A stretch of 64,000 nucleotides of DNA from JAAYAN01 sp964437215 (GTDB taxonomy: Bacteria; Bacteroidota; Ignavibacteria; Ignavibacteriales; Melioribacteraceae), in the NCBI GenBank assembly GCA_964437215.1, contig CAYTFZ010000004.1, forward strand, positions 1-64,000, in the 5' to 3' direction. Shown here one piece after another: positions 1 to 7,438 of this stretch. Numbering within the stretch: the stretch's first letter is position 1; every line of letters starts with the position of its first letter. The notes under the pieces are model-generated. The model was not told where the DNA came from and made no database searches. It saw only the letters and a list, made by a program, of their open reading frames with translations. Both the position numbers and the translations under genes were made by a program.

Positions 1-72
1 TTCGGGCATTACCATTTTTTTGCAATCGGTCTGGAAAAGCTTGACACTTTAGCATGGGGAAGCTGCTACTAA
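1..72 (+). CDS. C-terminal tail of an unidentified protein (truncated by window edge)
   Basis: Frame 1 is open from the first base and stops at TAA (70-72), giving 23 residues that end LEKLDTLAWGSCY. The next gene begins about 120 bases downstream. The tail is too short to assign a family. It is called coding because the frame is open to the edge and has a plausible residue mix, but this is weak support. Confidence 0.4.
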   Translation, partial: FGHYHFFAIGLEKLDTLAWGSCY

Positions 73-193
73 ATAAGTGAAAATATAACATTTATTTTGT
101 TCATCGGATAAAAGCTGATTTTAATCTTGTTTAGAAACTCAAATATTTGTTTTTTATAAATTCAAATTTACAAGATTAAAATTTTGAGGAAAA

Positions 194-1552
194 ATGTTTG
201 TAGATACCCATGCTCATCTGTTTTATGAAAATTTTGAAAAAGATGTTGATGCTGTTGTGCTGAATGCAAAAGCTGCAGGAGTATCCGGAATTTTAGTTCC
301 TGGAACCGACATTAAAACTTCGGAGCAGGCAATTGAAATAGCCGGAAAATATGACGGGATTTATGCTGCAGCCGGAGTTCATCCCACTGATTCTAAAGAC
401 TGGGAAATGTCTTGGAAAGATAAAATAAAAAATCTTGCCGGAAATAAAAAAGTTGTGGCAATAGGAGAAATCGGTCTGGATTATTACTGGGATTTTTCAC
501 CGAAAGAGCAACAGATTAAAGCATTAAGAGCGCAGCTTGAACTGGCTTTGGAATTGAATCTTCCCGCAATAATTCATAACCGTGATGCAAATGAAGATAT
601 AATGAGTATTCTTAGAGAATACCGGAAAACCTGTTTAAAAGTTCAGATGCATTGTTTTGCCGGTTCTGCCGAAGATGTTTACGAACTTGCTGAGATGGGA
701 CATTATCTTTCTTTTACCGGGAATATTACATATAAAAAAGCCGATAAATTAAACGAAATTGTTAAAAGTGTGAGTATCGAAAATTTATTGCTGGAAACTG
801 ATTGCCCTTTTATGACTCCTGTTCCGCACCGCGGCAGCAGAAATGAACCGGCTTATATAAAATACAATGCCCAGCGGATAGCCGAAATTCATAATATAAC
901 TATTGAAGATGTTGCACGCACAACTTCTTATAATGCATTCAGACTTTTTGGAATAGGCAAAAAACCCGAACTCAGTTATACATATCAGCTGGGAAACTCG
1001 CTTTATATAAATGTAACAAACCGGTGCAATGCCGATTGTTTCTTTTGCGACCGCAAAGGTGAAGCTGTTTTAAGCGGCTATAATTTAAAAATGCAAAAGT
1101 CGGAAGAACCCGAAGCAGAAGTTTATATTAAAGAAATAGGCGACCCGAAAAAATACAAAGAAGTAGTTTTTTGCGGATACGGTGAGCCGACAATCAGGTG
1201 GGAAACTGTAAAAACGGTTGCAGAATTCGTAAAGAAAAACGGCGGAAAAACACGAATGAATACTAACGGACACGGAAATTTTATCAACAAAAGAGATATA
1301 ACTCCCGAACTTGCCGGATTAATTGATACCGTTTCGATAAGCCTGAATTCTGTTAATCCCGAACAATATGCCGAAATTATGCGGGTAAAACCTGAGCTGC
1401 ACGCCGAAATGATTAATTTTGCGAAAAAGGCTAAAGATTTTACAAGAGTTGTTTTAACAATTGTGGGGATTAAAGAAGTTGATAAAGCTGAAGCAAAACA
1501 TTTTGTTACTGAAGAAATAGGCGTCGAATTCAGAGAGAGAGGATATTTTTAA
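194..1552 (+). CDS. TatD-family metal-dependent hydrolase fused to a radical SAM domain
   Basis: Two domains in 452 residues. Residues 1-255 are a complete TatD-type TIM-barrel metallohydrolase: DTHAHL at 4-9 (metal-binding HxH), E92 in GEIGLD, H128 in IIHNRD, H153 in QMHCF and D203 in LETDCP. TatD proteins are metal-dependent deoxyribonucleases or phosphoesterases. Residues 265-452 are a radical SAM domain with the cluster motif C278-x3-C282-x2-C285 (CNADCFFC), a glycine-rich YGEPT stretch near 330 and a downstream MNTNGHG segment. A radical SAM family associated with TatD is known, usually as a neighbour; here the two are one polypeptide. The start ATG follows TTTTGAGGAAAA, a good ribosome binding site. 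The following gene begins directly after the stop. The radical SAM substrate is unknown. Confidence 0.85.
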   Translation: MFVDTHAHLFYENFEKDVDAVVLNAKAAGVSGILVPGTDIKTSEQAIEIAGKYDGIYAAAGVHPTDSKDWEMSWKDKIKNLAGNKKVVAIGEIGLDYYWDFSPKEQQIKALRAQLELALELNLPAIIHNRDANEDIMSILREYRKTCLKVQMHCFAGSAEDVYELAEMGHYLSFTGNITYKKADKLNEIVKSVSIENLLLETDCPFMTPVPHRGSRNEPAYIKYNAQRIAEIHNITIEDVARTTSYNAFRLFGIGKKPELSYTYQLGNSLYINVTNRCNADCFFCDRKGEAVLSGYNLKMQKSEEPEAEVYIKEIGDPKKYKEVVFCGYGEPTIRWETVKTVAEFVKKNGGKTRMNTNGHGNFINKRDITPELAGLIDTVSISLNSVNPEQYAEIMRVKPELHAEMINFAKKAKDFTRVVLTIVGIKEVDKAEAKHFVTEEIGVEFRERGYF

Positions 1553-2965
1553 ATGAAAATGTGTAAACCCTTTCTGTTTTTATTTTTTTGTCTTTCTTTA
1601 TTTGCACAGAAAAAAAACAATATATCGGAATTCGATAGAATTATTTCAAAACATAAATTTTCTGCTTCAATTGTGGGAGTTGAAATATTTAACCTGACAG
1701 ATTCGCAAGAAGTCTTTTCAAAAAATAACAAAATTTTAATGCGTCCTGCTTCGAATATCAAAATCCTTACAACGGCAGCCGGACTTTTATTTTTGGGCGC
1801 TGATTATAATTTTGAAACCTCCCTTTTCTATGACGGACAAATTGCAGATTCAATTTTAATCGGTAATATTTATTTTAAAGGGGGTTTCGATCCATCATTC
1901 AATTTGTCTAATCTCGATTCCTTAACATCCTTATTAAAAATATCAGGAATTAAAAAAATAAAAGGAAACATTTACGCGGATATTTCTACAATGGATTCGC
2001 TTTACTGGGGCAACGGCTGGATGTGGGATGATCAGCCTTCGGTAAATGATCCTTGTTTAACTCCGCTCTGCATTAACAGAAATTGTGTTAAAGTTTATTA
2101 TTCTCCCGGAAAGACAGGTGGTAAGGTAAATATTAAAATTGTACCGGATACACATAATTTCGAAATTGCCAACTTATCAGTTACAACCGATACCGGAAAA
2201 AGCAATTTATCAATTTCCCGCGATTGGCTTAATCATTCCGATAAAATAATAATTAAAGGCAATCTGCGGAAGAATTCAATTCCAGATTCTGTGGAATTTA
2301 ACATTGCAGATGTTAACAGATATTTCATGCTTCTTGCGGAAATTTCTTTGAAAAAAAACGGTATAGTATTTTCTGGCAATAAAGATACGCTGACGACACC
2401 TATAGAAGCCGGATTAATAGGAAAAACGGCAAAGAAATTTTCGTCAATCATCGGAAGGATGAATAAACAAAGTGATAACCTTTATGCCGAAATGATTTTG
2501 CGAGCTTTAGGATTAAAGTATTACGGGGCGCCTTCCTCGGCAGCAAAAGGATTAAAAATGATTGACAGTCTGATTTTTATTACAGGTAAGAATCCCAAGA
2601 ATTACAGAATTGCAGACGGCTCGGGTTTATCGCATTACAATCTGATAACAAATGAGTTGATTATTTCGATATTAAAATATTTCTATTATAAAAATCCTGA
2701 TTTATATCAGGATTTTGTAAAATCGCTTGCAGTTTCGGGAACCGACGGAACAATAAAAAACAGGCTTGGTTCGGATTCGCTAAAAGGGAAAGTATTTGCA
2801 AAAACAGGGGCAATTTCTGCAGCCAGCACAATAAGCGGAATAGTAAAAACTAACAACGGGAAAGAATTGGCGTTTTCAATTTTTGTTAACAACTATGTTG
2901 GCGGAGCTGGCAGAGCGCGGGCATTTCAGGATGAATTGCTGGAATATCTTGTCCTCAACTATTAA
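1553..2965 (+). CDS. dacB: D-alanyl-D-alanine carboxypeptidase/endopeptidase, PBP4 type (peptidase S13)
   Basis: Penicillin-binding protein of the S13 family, which trims D-Ala or hydrolyses peptide cross-links in periplasmic peptidoglycan. All three catalytic motifs are present: SNIK at 67-70 (nucleophile S67, K70), SDN at 307-309 and KTG at 417-419. An N-terminal signal peptide ends near FAQ (residue 19). The 470-residue length and the large insertion between motifs 1 and 2 are typical of PBP4 rather than PBP5. The ATG abuts the stop of the TatD fusion, so the two are probably co-transcribed. A second in-frame ATG six bases downstream would give almost the same signal peptide. Confidence 0.9.
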   Translation: MKMCKPFLFLFFCLSLFAQKKNNISEFDRIISKHKFSASIVGVEIFNLTDSQEVFSKNNKILMRPASNIKILTTAAGLLFLGADYNFETSLFYDGQIADSILIGNIYFKGGFDPSFNLSNLDSLTSLLKISGIKKIKGNIYADISTMDSLYWGNGWMWDDQPSVNDPCLTPLCINRNCVKVYYSPGKTGGKVNIKIVPDTHNFEIANLSVTTDTGKSNLSISRDWLNHSDKIIIKGNLRKNSIPDSVEFNIADVNRYFMLLAEISLKKNGIVFSGNKDTLTTPIEAGLIGKTAKKFSSIIGRMNKQSDNLYAEMILRALGLKYYGAPSSAAKGLKMIDSLIFITGKNPKNYRIADGSGLSHYNLITNELIISILKYFYYKNPDLYQDFVKSLAVSGTDGTIKNRLGSDSLKGKVFAKTGAISAASTISGIVKTNNGKELAFSIFVNNYVGGAGRARAFQDELLEYLVLNY

Positions 2966-2967
2966 AG

Positions 2968-3006
2968 AGCCTGTATCATCAGCTTTTTATAGCGATAACA
3001 CAGGCT
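2968..3006. terminator. Weak hairpin between convergent genes
   Basis: AGCCTGT (2968-2974) pairs with ACAGGCT (3000-3006), between the convergent stops of the PBP4 gene and the TonB receptor. The loop is long and no T-run follows the right arm, so termination is only suggested by position. Confidence 0.3.
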
Positions 3007-3052
3007 GAGAAATTATTATTTAAGTGTTGCAGCAAATAATTACATACGGAAT

Positions 3053-4951
3053 TTATTTTAAATCAAGAACAATTCCTGCATAAAATGTTCTTCCGGGTGT
3101 TCCGTAAAGAAATACTTCCTGATAATCTTTATCAAAAAGGTTTTTAATTTTACCATAGACTTTAAATTTATCAAGTATTTTTATTGAGGCGTTTATATCT
3201 ACAAGTCCGTATGCCGGAAGCGTAATTCTTTGATATTTTTCAAAATCTTTATCTTCGCGTTTGCCTACATATCTGTAATTAACATTTATATCGGAAATTG
3301 TAAATAGTTTGTAATTCAAATTCAAATTAAAAGTATGTTCGGCACGGCGGAGAAGTTTTTTACCGGCATCTTCTGTGTTTACGCCAAGGTCTTTTGTTTT
3401 TGTTAAGGTATAATTTGCATTGAAATCGAAATTATAAAAATCATTAACTCGTAATACAGCTTCCAATCCTTTTGTTTCCGCTTTATTGATATTAATCGAT
3501 TTATAAGTCAGCGGATCGAAGCCGATAAGATTTTTAATATCGTTAAAGAAATATGTTACTCCGGCAGATAATTTATTTTCTAGTAAATATTGCTCAATCC
3601 CCGCATCCCATCCTTTGCTTTCTTCCGGCTTTAACTCAGTATTTCCGGAAAGTGGTTCGAATAACTGATAAAGCGAGGGAGATTTAAATCCTGTTCCATA
3701 AGTAAATTTTACTTTTGTACCTGTTTCGTTTATAAAATAGGCAGGCGCAACCCGGAAAGAAGCCTTAGAGCCGAATTTTTTATGATTATCATTCCGTATT
3801 CCAGCTGTTACAAATAGATTTTGATAGTTGAACTGATCCTGTAAAAATAATGCAAAGGTAGATGTTTCTGTAACAGGCAGAATCGATTTACTATTTGAAT
3901 AATATTCGGAAGCGGCTTCTTCAATTTCATTTTCAATACCTATGCTCACTTTGTTAAAAGGCAGATTAAGAACAGCCATAATATCGGTTTTAATTTTATT
4001 TGCATCTGTGTGATTCAGGGAACTTGTAAAAGGATTTCTCGAATCTGTTTCATCTTTCTGATATCCAAAGCGCCGGAAATAACTTCCGCCGGCTTTAAGG
4101 CAAAGAATATCATTTATAAAAGAATTTTCAAATTCTGCCCGCCACACTTGTTCTTCATTATCAACTTCGTAATTTGGGTCGTCACCCAGCTTTGCAGACT
4201 GATCGATATCAGCTTTATTTGCGCTGTATTTATAAATAAGCGTTAATTTTGAATTCTCCGAAAAATTTAAACCGATTCTCGAAGAAAAAGATTTTGCTCT
4301 GAATCCGTCCTTTTCAGTATTCCCGTTGGCTTCATCCGCTGCTGAAATACCTTCAGCTTGCTGATATGAATAATTTACCGAATAATCAAAAATTCCAGAA
4401 TTCCCTAGAATGCTTCCATTCCATTTGTAGAATGCATTTGAACCCGTTTCGGCATTAATTACCAGGTTTTTTCCTATTGCTCCGCTCTTTGTTATAATGT
4501 TAATTACACCGCCTATCGCATCCGACCCGTAAAGCGTGCTTTGGTTCCCTCTAACAATTTCTATCCTTTCAACATTATTAAGCTGAAGAGTAGAAAAATC
4601 ATACAAATTTCCGGCAGCGGCCGGATCGTTCAATTCAACGCCATCAAGTAAAACCAGAGTGTGATTAGAATTGGTCCCGCGTGTAAATACACTTGTAAGC
4701 TGTCCTTGTCCGCCTTGCTCAACGAGATTTATTCCCTCAACATTTCTTAAAAGGTCAGTCACGGTATTTACTTTCATTTTTTCTATTTGTGCTGCAGATA
4801 AAACAGTTATTGAGCTTGCCAGTTCATTAACAGACGTTTCGGTCTTTGTTGCGGTAATTGTTACAGGAACCAGTTCTGTTTCAAGTTCCTCTTGCTGGGC
4901 AAAAACACCTGATACAAAGAAAAATGATAAAATGATTAAAAACTTTTGCAT
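3053..4951 (-). CDS. btuB: TonB-dependent outer-membrane receptor, BtuB-like (cobalamin/corrinoid)
   Basis: A 632-residue outer-membrane receptor. It has a signal peptide ending FAQ (residue 19), a TonB-box-like VTITATKTE segment, a plug domain (about 35-150) with FTRGTNSNHTLVLLDGV and IEIVRG...LYGSDAIGGVINI signatures, then a 22-strand-type barrel to the C-terminus. Such receptors import scarce ligands using energy from TonB-ExbB-ExbD. The plug resembles BtuB, and the assignment to corrinoids is made much stronger by the cobalamin riboswitch in its leader (5079-5225). No btuCDF genes lie next to it; the gene is alone on its strand here. The ATG at 4951 directly starts the signal peptide. Confidence 0.87.
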   Translation of the reverse strand: MQKFLIILSFFFVSGVFAQQEELETELVPVTITATKTETSVNELASSITVLSAAQIEKMKVNTVTDLLRNVEGINLVEQGGQGQLTSVFTRGTNSNHTLVLLDGVELNDPAAAGNLYDFSTLQLNNVERIEIVRGNQSTLYGSDAIGGVINIITKSGAIGKNLVINAETGSNAFYKWNGSILGNSGIFDYSVNYSYQQAEGISAADEANGNTEKDGFRAKSFSSRIGLNFSENSKLTLIYKYSANKADIDQSAKLGDDPNYEVDNEEQVWRAEFENSFINDILCLKAGGSYFRRFGYQKDETDSRNPFTSSLNHTDANKIKTDIMAVLNLPFNKVSIGIENEIEEAASEYYSNSKSILPVTETSTFALFLQDQFNYQNLFVTAGIRNDNHKKFGSKASFRVAPAYFINETGTKVKFTYGTGFKSPSLYQLFEPLSGNTELKPEESKGWDAGIEQYLLENKLSAGVTYFFNDIKNLIGFDPLTYKSININKAETKGLEAVLRVNDFYNFDFNANYTLTKTKDLGVNTEDAGKKLLRRAEHTFNLNLNYKLFTISDINVNYRYVGKREDKDFEKYQRITLPAYGLVDINASIKILDKFKVYGKIKNLFDKDYQEVFLYGTPGRTFYAGIVLDLK

Positions 4952-5078
4952 AGAAGTTACTCCTTATAAATTATTAAAAGTGTAACTTCGCGGGTTAATT
5001 TTTGGTAAGAAAATAGATGTGTTTTTAGTTTCACATTTATAATCATTCCCTCCCCACGAAGGTTGATTTTTTTAACTT

Positions 5079-5225
5079 ACGGCAGGTCTCCTGACTCAGG
5101 ACAACTATCAGCGCCTTCCCATCCGGAAAACGGAAAGTGGCATATTGCTGATATTATCAATCCATTACAGTTGCGGGGCAGTACCGGATTTTAACCGGTT
5201 TCCCTATTATCCTAAAGGACCGTAA
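5079..5225 (-). promoter_or_regulatory. Cobalamin (AdoCbl) riboswitch
   Basis: Read on the minus strand, the conserved blocks come in the right order: GGGAAACCGG, ATCCGG, CTGCCCCGCAACTGTA, GCCAC, CCGGATGGGAAGGC, and finally GTCAGGAGACCTGCC, which is the B12 box region closing the structure. It ends about 128 bases upstream of the btuB-like ATG, leaving room for an expression platform. Known behaviour of this class is repression of the downstream gene when adenosylcobalamin is abundant. Confidence 0.93.
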
Positions 5226-5426
5226 ATATTTCAATTTCGAGTGTAAATGTAATTCTTAATGTTATAAAACACAATTATTCTGAATTTTTAGCCGATAATT
5301 ATACCTTGATTAAAAGCACATTAGATGTCTGGAGGCATAACAAAATGCATTCTAATATTTAAACTTTTTTATTCTCGCTTCGAATATATGATAAGATAAT
5401 TAAATATAATTTTTTTGGATGGGAGT

Positions 5427-5825
5427 ATGAAAAATATATTAAAGATGACAATTATTTCTGCTGCGGTAGCTATTATAAGCTTAAGTTACAATTCGATTTC
5501 TGCGAATAACTATTTGCAGGGCGATGATTACCTTGCATTTGCCGAAGTTATGCCTGCTCCTGTTGGCGGATACCCTGAACTATATAAAAAAATAAAGTAT
5601 CCTGATGTTGCGCAAAAAGCCGGTATAAAGGGTAAAGTATATATGATTGCTTTTATAGATGAAACCGGTAAAGTAGTTGAATGCACTTTATTACGAGGAA
5701 TTGGAGGAGGTTGTGACGAGGTAGCAATGGAAGCTGTAAAAGGAACGAAATTTACGCCGGGTATGAATAATAATAAACCTGTAAAAGTAAAAGCTTCAAT
5801 TACAGTACCTTTTGAAATTAAATAA
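5427..5825 (+). CDS. Small secreted protein with a TonB C-terminal domain
   Basis: About 132 residues: a signal peptide (to about 26, ending SISA) followed by a single TonB C-terminal domain at about 50-132, seen in YPDVAQKAGIKGKV, the DETGKV turn and the closing VPFEIK strand. Classical TonB has a membrane anchor and a proline-rich spacer; this one has neither, so it may be periplasmic and bind a partner rather than transduce energy. The open frame extends to a TTG at 5415, but ATG 5427 directly opens the signal peptide and has GGGAG just upstream, so that start is chosen. It lies divergent from the riboswitch-controlled btuB-like gene, which may or may not be a functional link. Confidence 0.75.
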   Translation: MKNILKMTIISAAVAIISLSYNSISANNYLQGDDYLAFAEVMPAPVGGYPELYKKIKYPDVAQKAGIKGKVYMIAFIDETGKVVECTLLRGIGGGCDEVAMEAVKGTKFTPGMNNNKPVKVKASITVPFEIK

Positions 5826-5965
5826 ATATTAAAAAGATTTTGGATGAAAGTTCAACATCTCTTAAAGAAGAATCTTATGTAAATTGAATTTCGGATATTA
5901 AGCTCCTAAATGAAATATCCTTTGCTTAAGCTTTCAATTAAAGTGATTTATTTTAATAGTTATAA

Positions 5966-5999
5966 AAAAAAATACCCGGAATGAACCGGGTATTTTTCT
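5966..5999. terminator. Bidirectional intrinsic terminator
   Basis: AATACCCGG (5971-5979) pairs with CCGGGTATT (5986-5994) around a six-base loop, with an A-run on the left and a T-run on the right. It sits between the convergent TonB-domain gene and the minus-strand gene ending at 5998. Confidence 0.85.
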
Positions 6000-6357
6000 A
6001 TTTAAAAAAAGTTTCCAGTAATTCCATTACACCTTTTCTGAATGTATCTGAATCAAGTAATTTATTGCCGATTTTCAAGTTCATTTTATTATTATCTGTT
6101 TCAACAATTAAGTGTTCTTTTGCAGTAACCAGCGAATTGCAATGTTTTATGTTTTCATCTTTTTCAACGCGTGTTTGAAAACGTTTTACTGTTCCGGTAA
6201 CAGCCATATCCCATTTCTTTATAGATTCGTACAGGTGGTTTGCAGTCATTATAAAATTATACATATTATCGCCGTTGTGGTCTGCGGCAAGTCTGGCATT
6301 ATCCCGTTTAAGCTTTTCAAAAATATTGCGGGGGTTGTTAAATTCGTGGGCAGTCAT
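5998..6357 (-). CDS. Conserved-looking hypothetical protein, 119 residues
   Basis: I do not recognise a family. The protein is charged and mostly helical by composition, with no signal peptide, membrane segment or cysteine pair. The N-terminal half (NPRNIFEKLKRDNARLAADH) looks coiled-coil-like, and a mid-region motif is MTANHLYESIKKWD. GAGAAC lies just upstream of the ATG on the minus strand, and a terminator lies at the 3' end, so it seems to be an independent transcription unit. Competing open frames on the plus strand here lack start signals and have poorer composition. Confidence 0.65.
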   Translation of the reverse strand: MTAHEFNNPRNIFEKLKRDNARLAADHNGDNMYNFIMTANHLYESIKKWDMAVTGTVKRFQTRVEKDENIKHCNSLVTAKEHLIVETDNNKMNLKIGNKLLDSDTFRKGVMELLETFFK

Positions 6358-6454
6358 TTTGTTCTCCTTTCAATTATTTTATTTTTGGAAAAACTAGTAA
6401 CTATCATTAAGGAAAATAGCTTTGTTTTAACGAAATTGCAACAGTCAAAAGAAA

Positions 6455-7432
6455 TCATTCTTTGCTAAATATAAACATACCTTTCTTTAAAGAACACATC
6501 CAAATATTATTATGTCTGTCAGCTGCAACCGAAAAAATATATTCATCCTGCAAAGGTGAATTGCCTGGGTTGAAAATTTTTATTTTATCATCTTTAAGAA
6601 CAGCAACACCATTTCCAAAAACGGAAATCCAAATATTCTCATCTTTAGATTCTACTATCGAATAAATCCGTGAAGATTTCAATCCGGAATTGGAAGTATT
6701 CAAAATATTCCAGCTTTTATTTTGCTGAATTGCAAGTCCGGAATATTTATATCCGGCATAAACTTTATTTTTTCTGGTTACACACAACGAATAAACACTG
6801 CTTTGCGGCAAATCGGGAAAAGTATTCCAAACACCATCTGTTAAATTGCACAATCCATTTACAGTGCCAATCCACAGAGTATTGCTGCTGTCAACAGCCA
6901 AAGACGGAATTTTATTACCTAACAGAGGAGAATTGTTTGAATTAAATACACTGAATGTTTTACCGTCAAATTTCGCAAGACCGCCTCCCCAGGTACCGAT
7001 CCAGATATTTCCGTTTTTATCTTCAGCAAGCGAGTAAATGGTATCATCCGGCAGACCTGAATTATTTTTAGAAAAAAGCTTTATTGAATCATCCCAAATT
7101 TTTACCAATCCTCCGCCAAATGTACCAATCCATTTAGTGTCTTCTCTTGATACAAGGATTGTATAAATACGGTTATCTTTGAAATTTACTGTATCATTTT
7201 TATAATGATGCCAATTTCCATTTTTTAAAACGGAAAGGCCGTCTCCAAATCCGGCTATCCAGGCGTAGCCATTTTTATCGAAAGCAACTGTCCGGATGGA
7301 ATTGCCTGGCAGACCTGAATTTTCTGCAGTCAGGTTTGCCCACTTTTCTGAAGAATTATCTCCGCTTGAAGTGCATCCGTAAAAGGATAAAAGAAAAATA
7401 ATTAAAACTAAAACTGCAATAAATTTATTCAT
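6455..7432 (-). CDS. Beta-propeller lipoprotein (two-component-regulator propeller repeats)
   Basis: A 325-residue lipoprotein: hydrophobic leader and lipobox SFYGC with C20 as the acylated cysteine. The rest consists of about seven repeats of roughly 40-45 residues with the signature NSGLP..I.s.a.D..G..WigT.g.Gl, the Reg_prop blade found in the sensor region of hybrid two-component systems. No histidine kinase, HTH or membrane segment follows, so this is a stand-alone propeller anchored in an envelope membrane. It starts six bases after the sulfatase-type gene stop on the same strand, which suggests co-transcription and an envelope role. Ligand unknown. Confidence 0.82.
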   Translation of the reverse strand: MNKFIAVLVLIIFLLSFYGCTSSGDNSSEKWANLTAENSGLPGNSIRTVAFDKNGYAWIAGFGDGLSVLKNGNWHHYKNDTVNFKDNRIYTILVSREDTKWIGTFGGGLVKIWDDSIKLFSKNNSGLPDDTIYSLAEDKNGNIWIGTWGGGLAKFDGKTFSVFNSNNSPLLGNKIPSLAVDSSNTLWIGTVNGLCNLTDGVWNTFPDLPQSSVYSLCVTRKNKVYAGYKYSGLAIQQNKSWNILNTSNSGLKSSRIYSIVESKDENIWISVFGNGVAVLKDDKIKIFNPGNSPLQDEYIFSVAADRHNNIWMCSLKKGMFIFSKE

Positions 7433-7438
7433 AATAGA

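Noticed and set aside
4671..4985. 104-codon plus-strand frame opposite the btuB-like gene
   Set aside because: It is antisense to the conserved plug domain of the receptor and has the composition of a shadow frame.
6112..6468. 118-codon plus-strand frame opposite 5998-6357
   Set aside because: Start lies inside the minus-strand gene, no ribosome binding site, and the rich Phe/Cys content is typical of an antisense frame.
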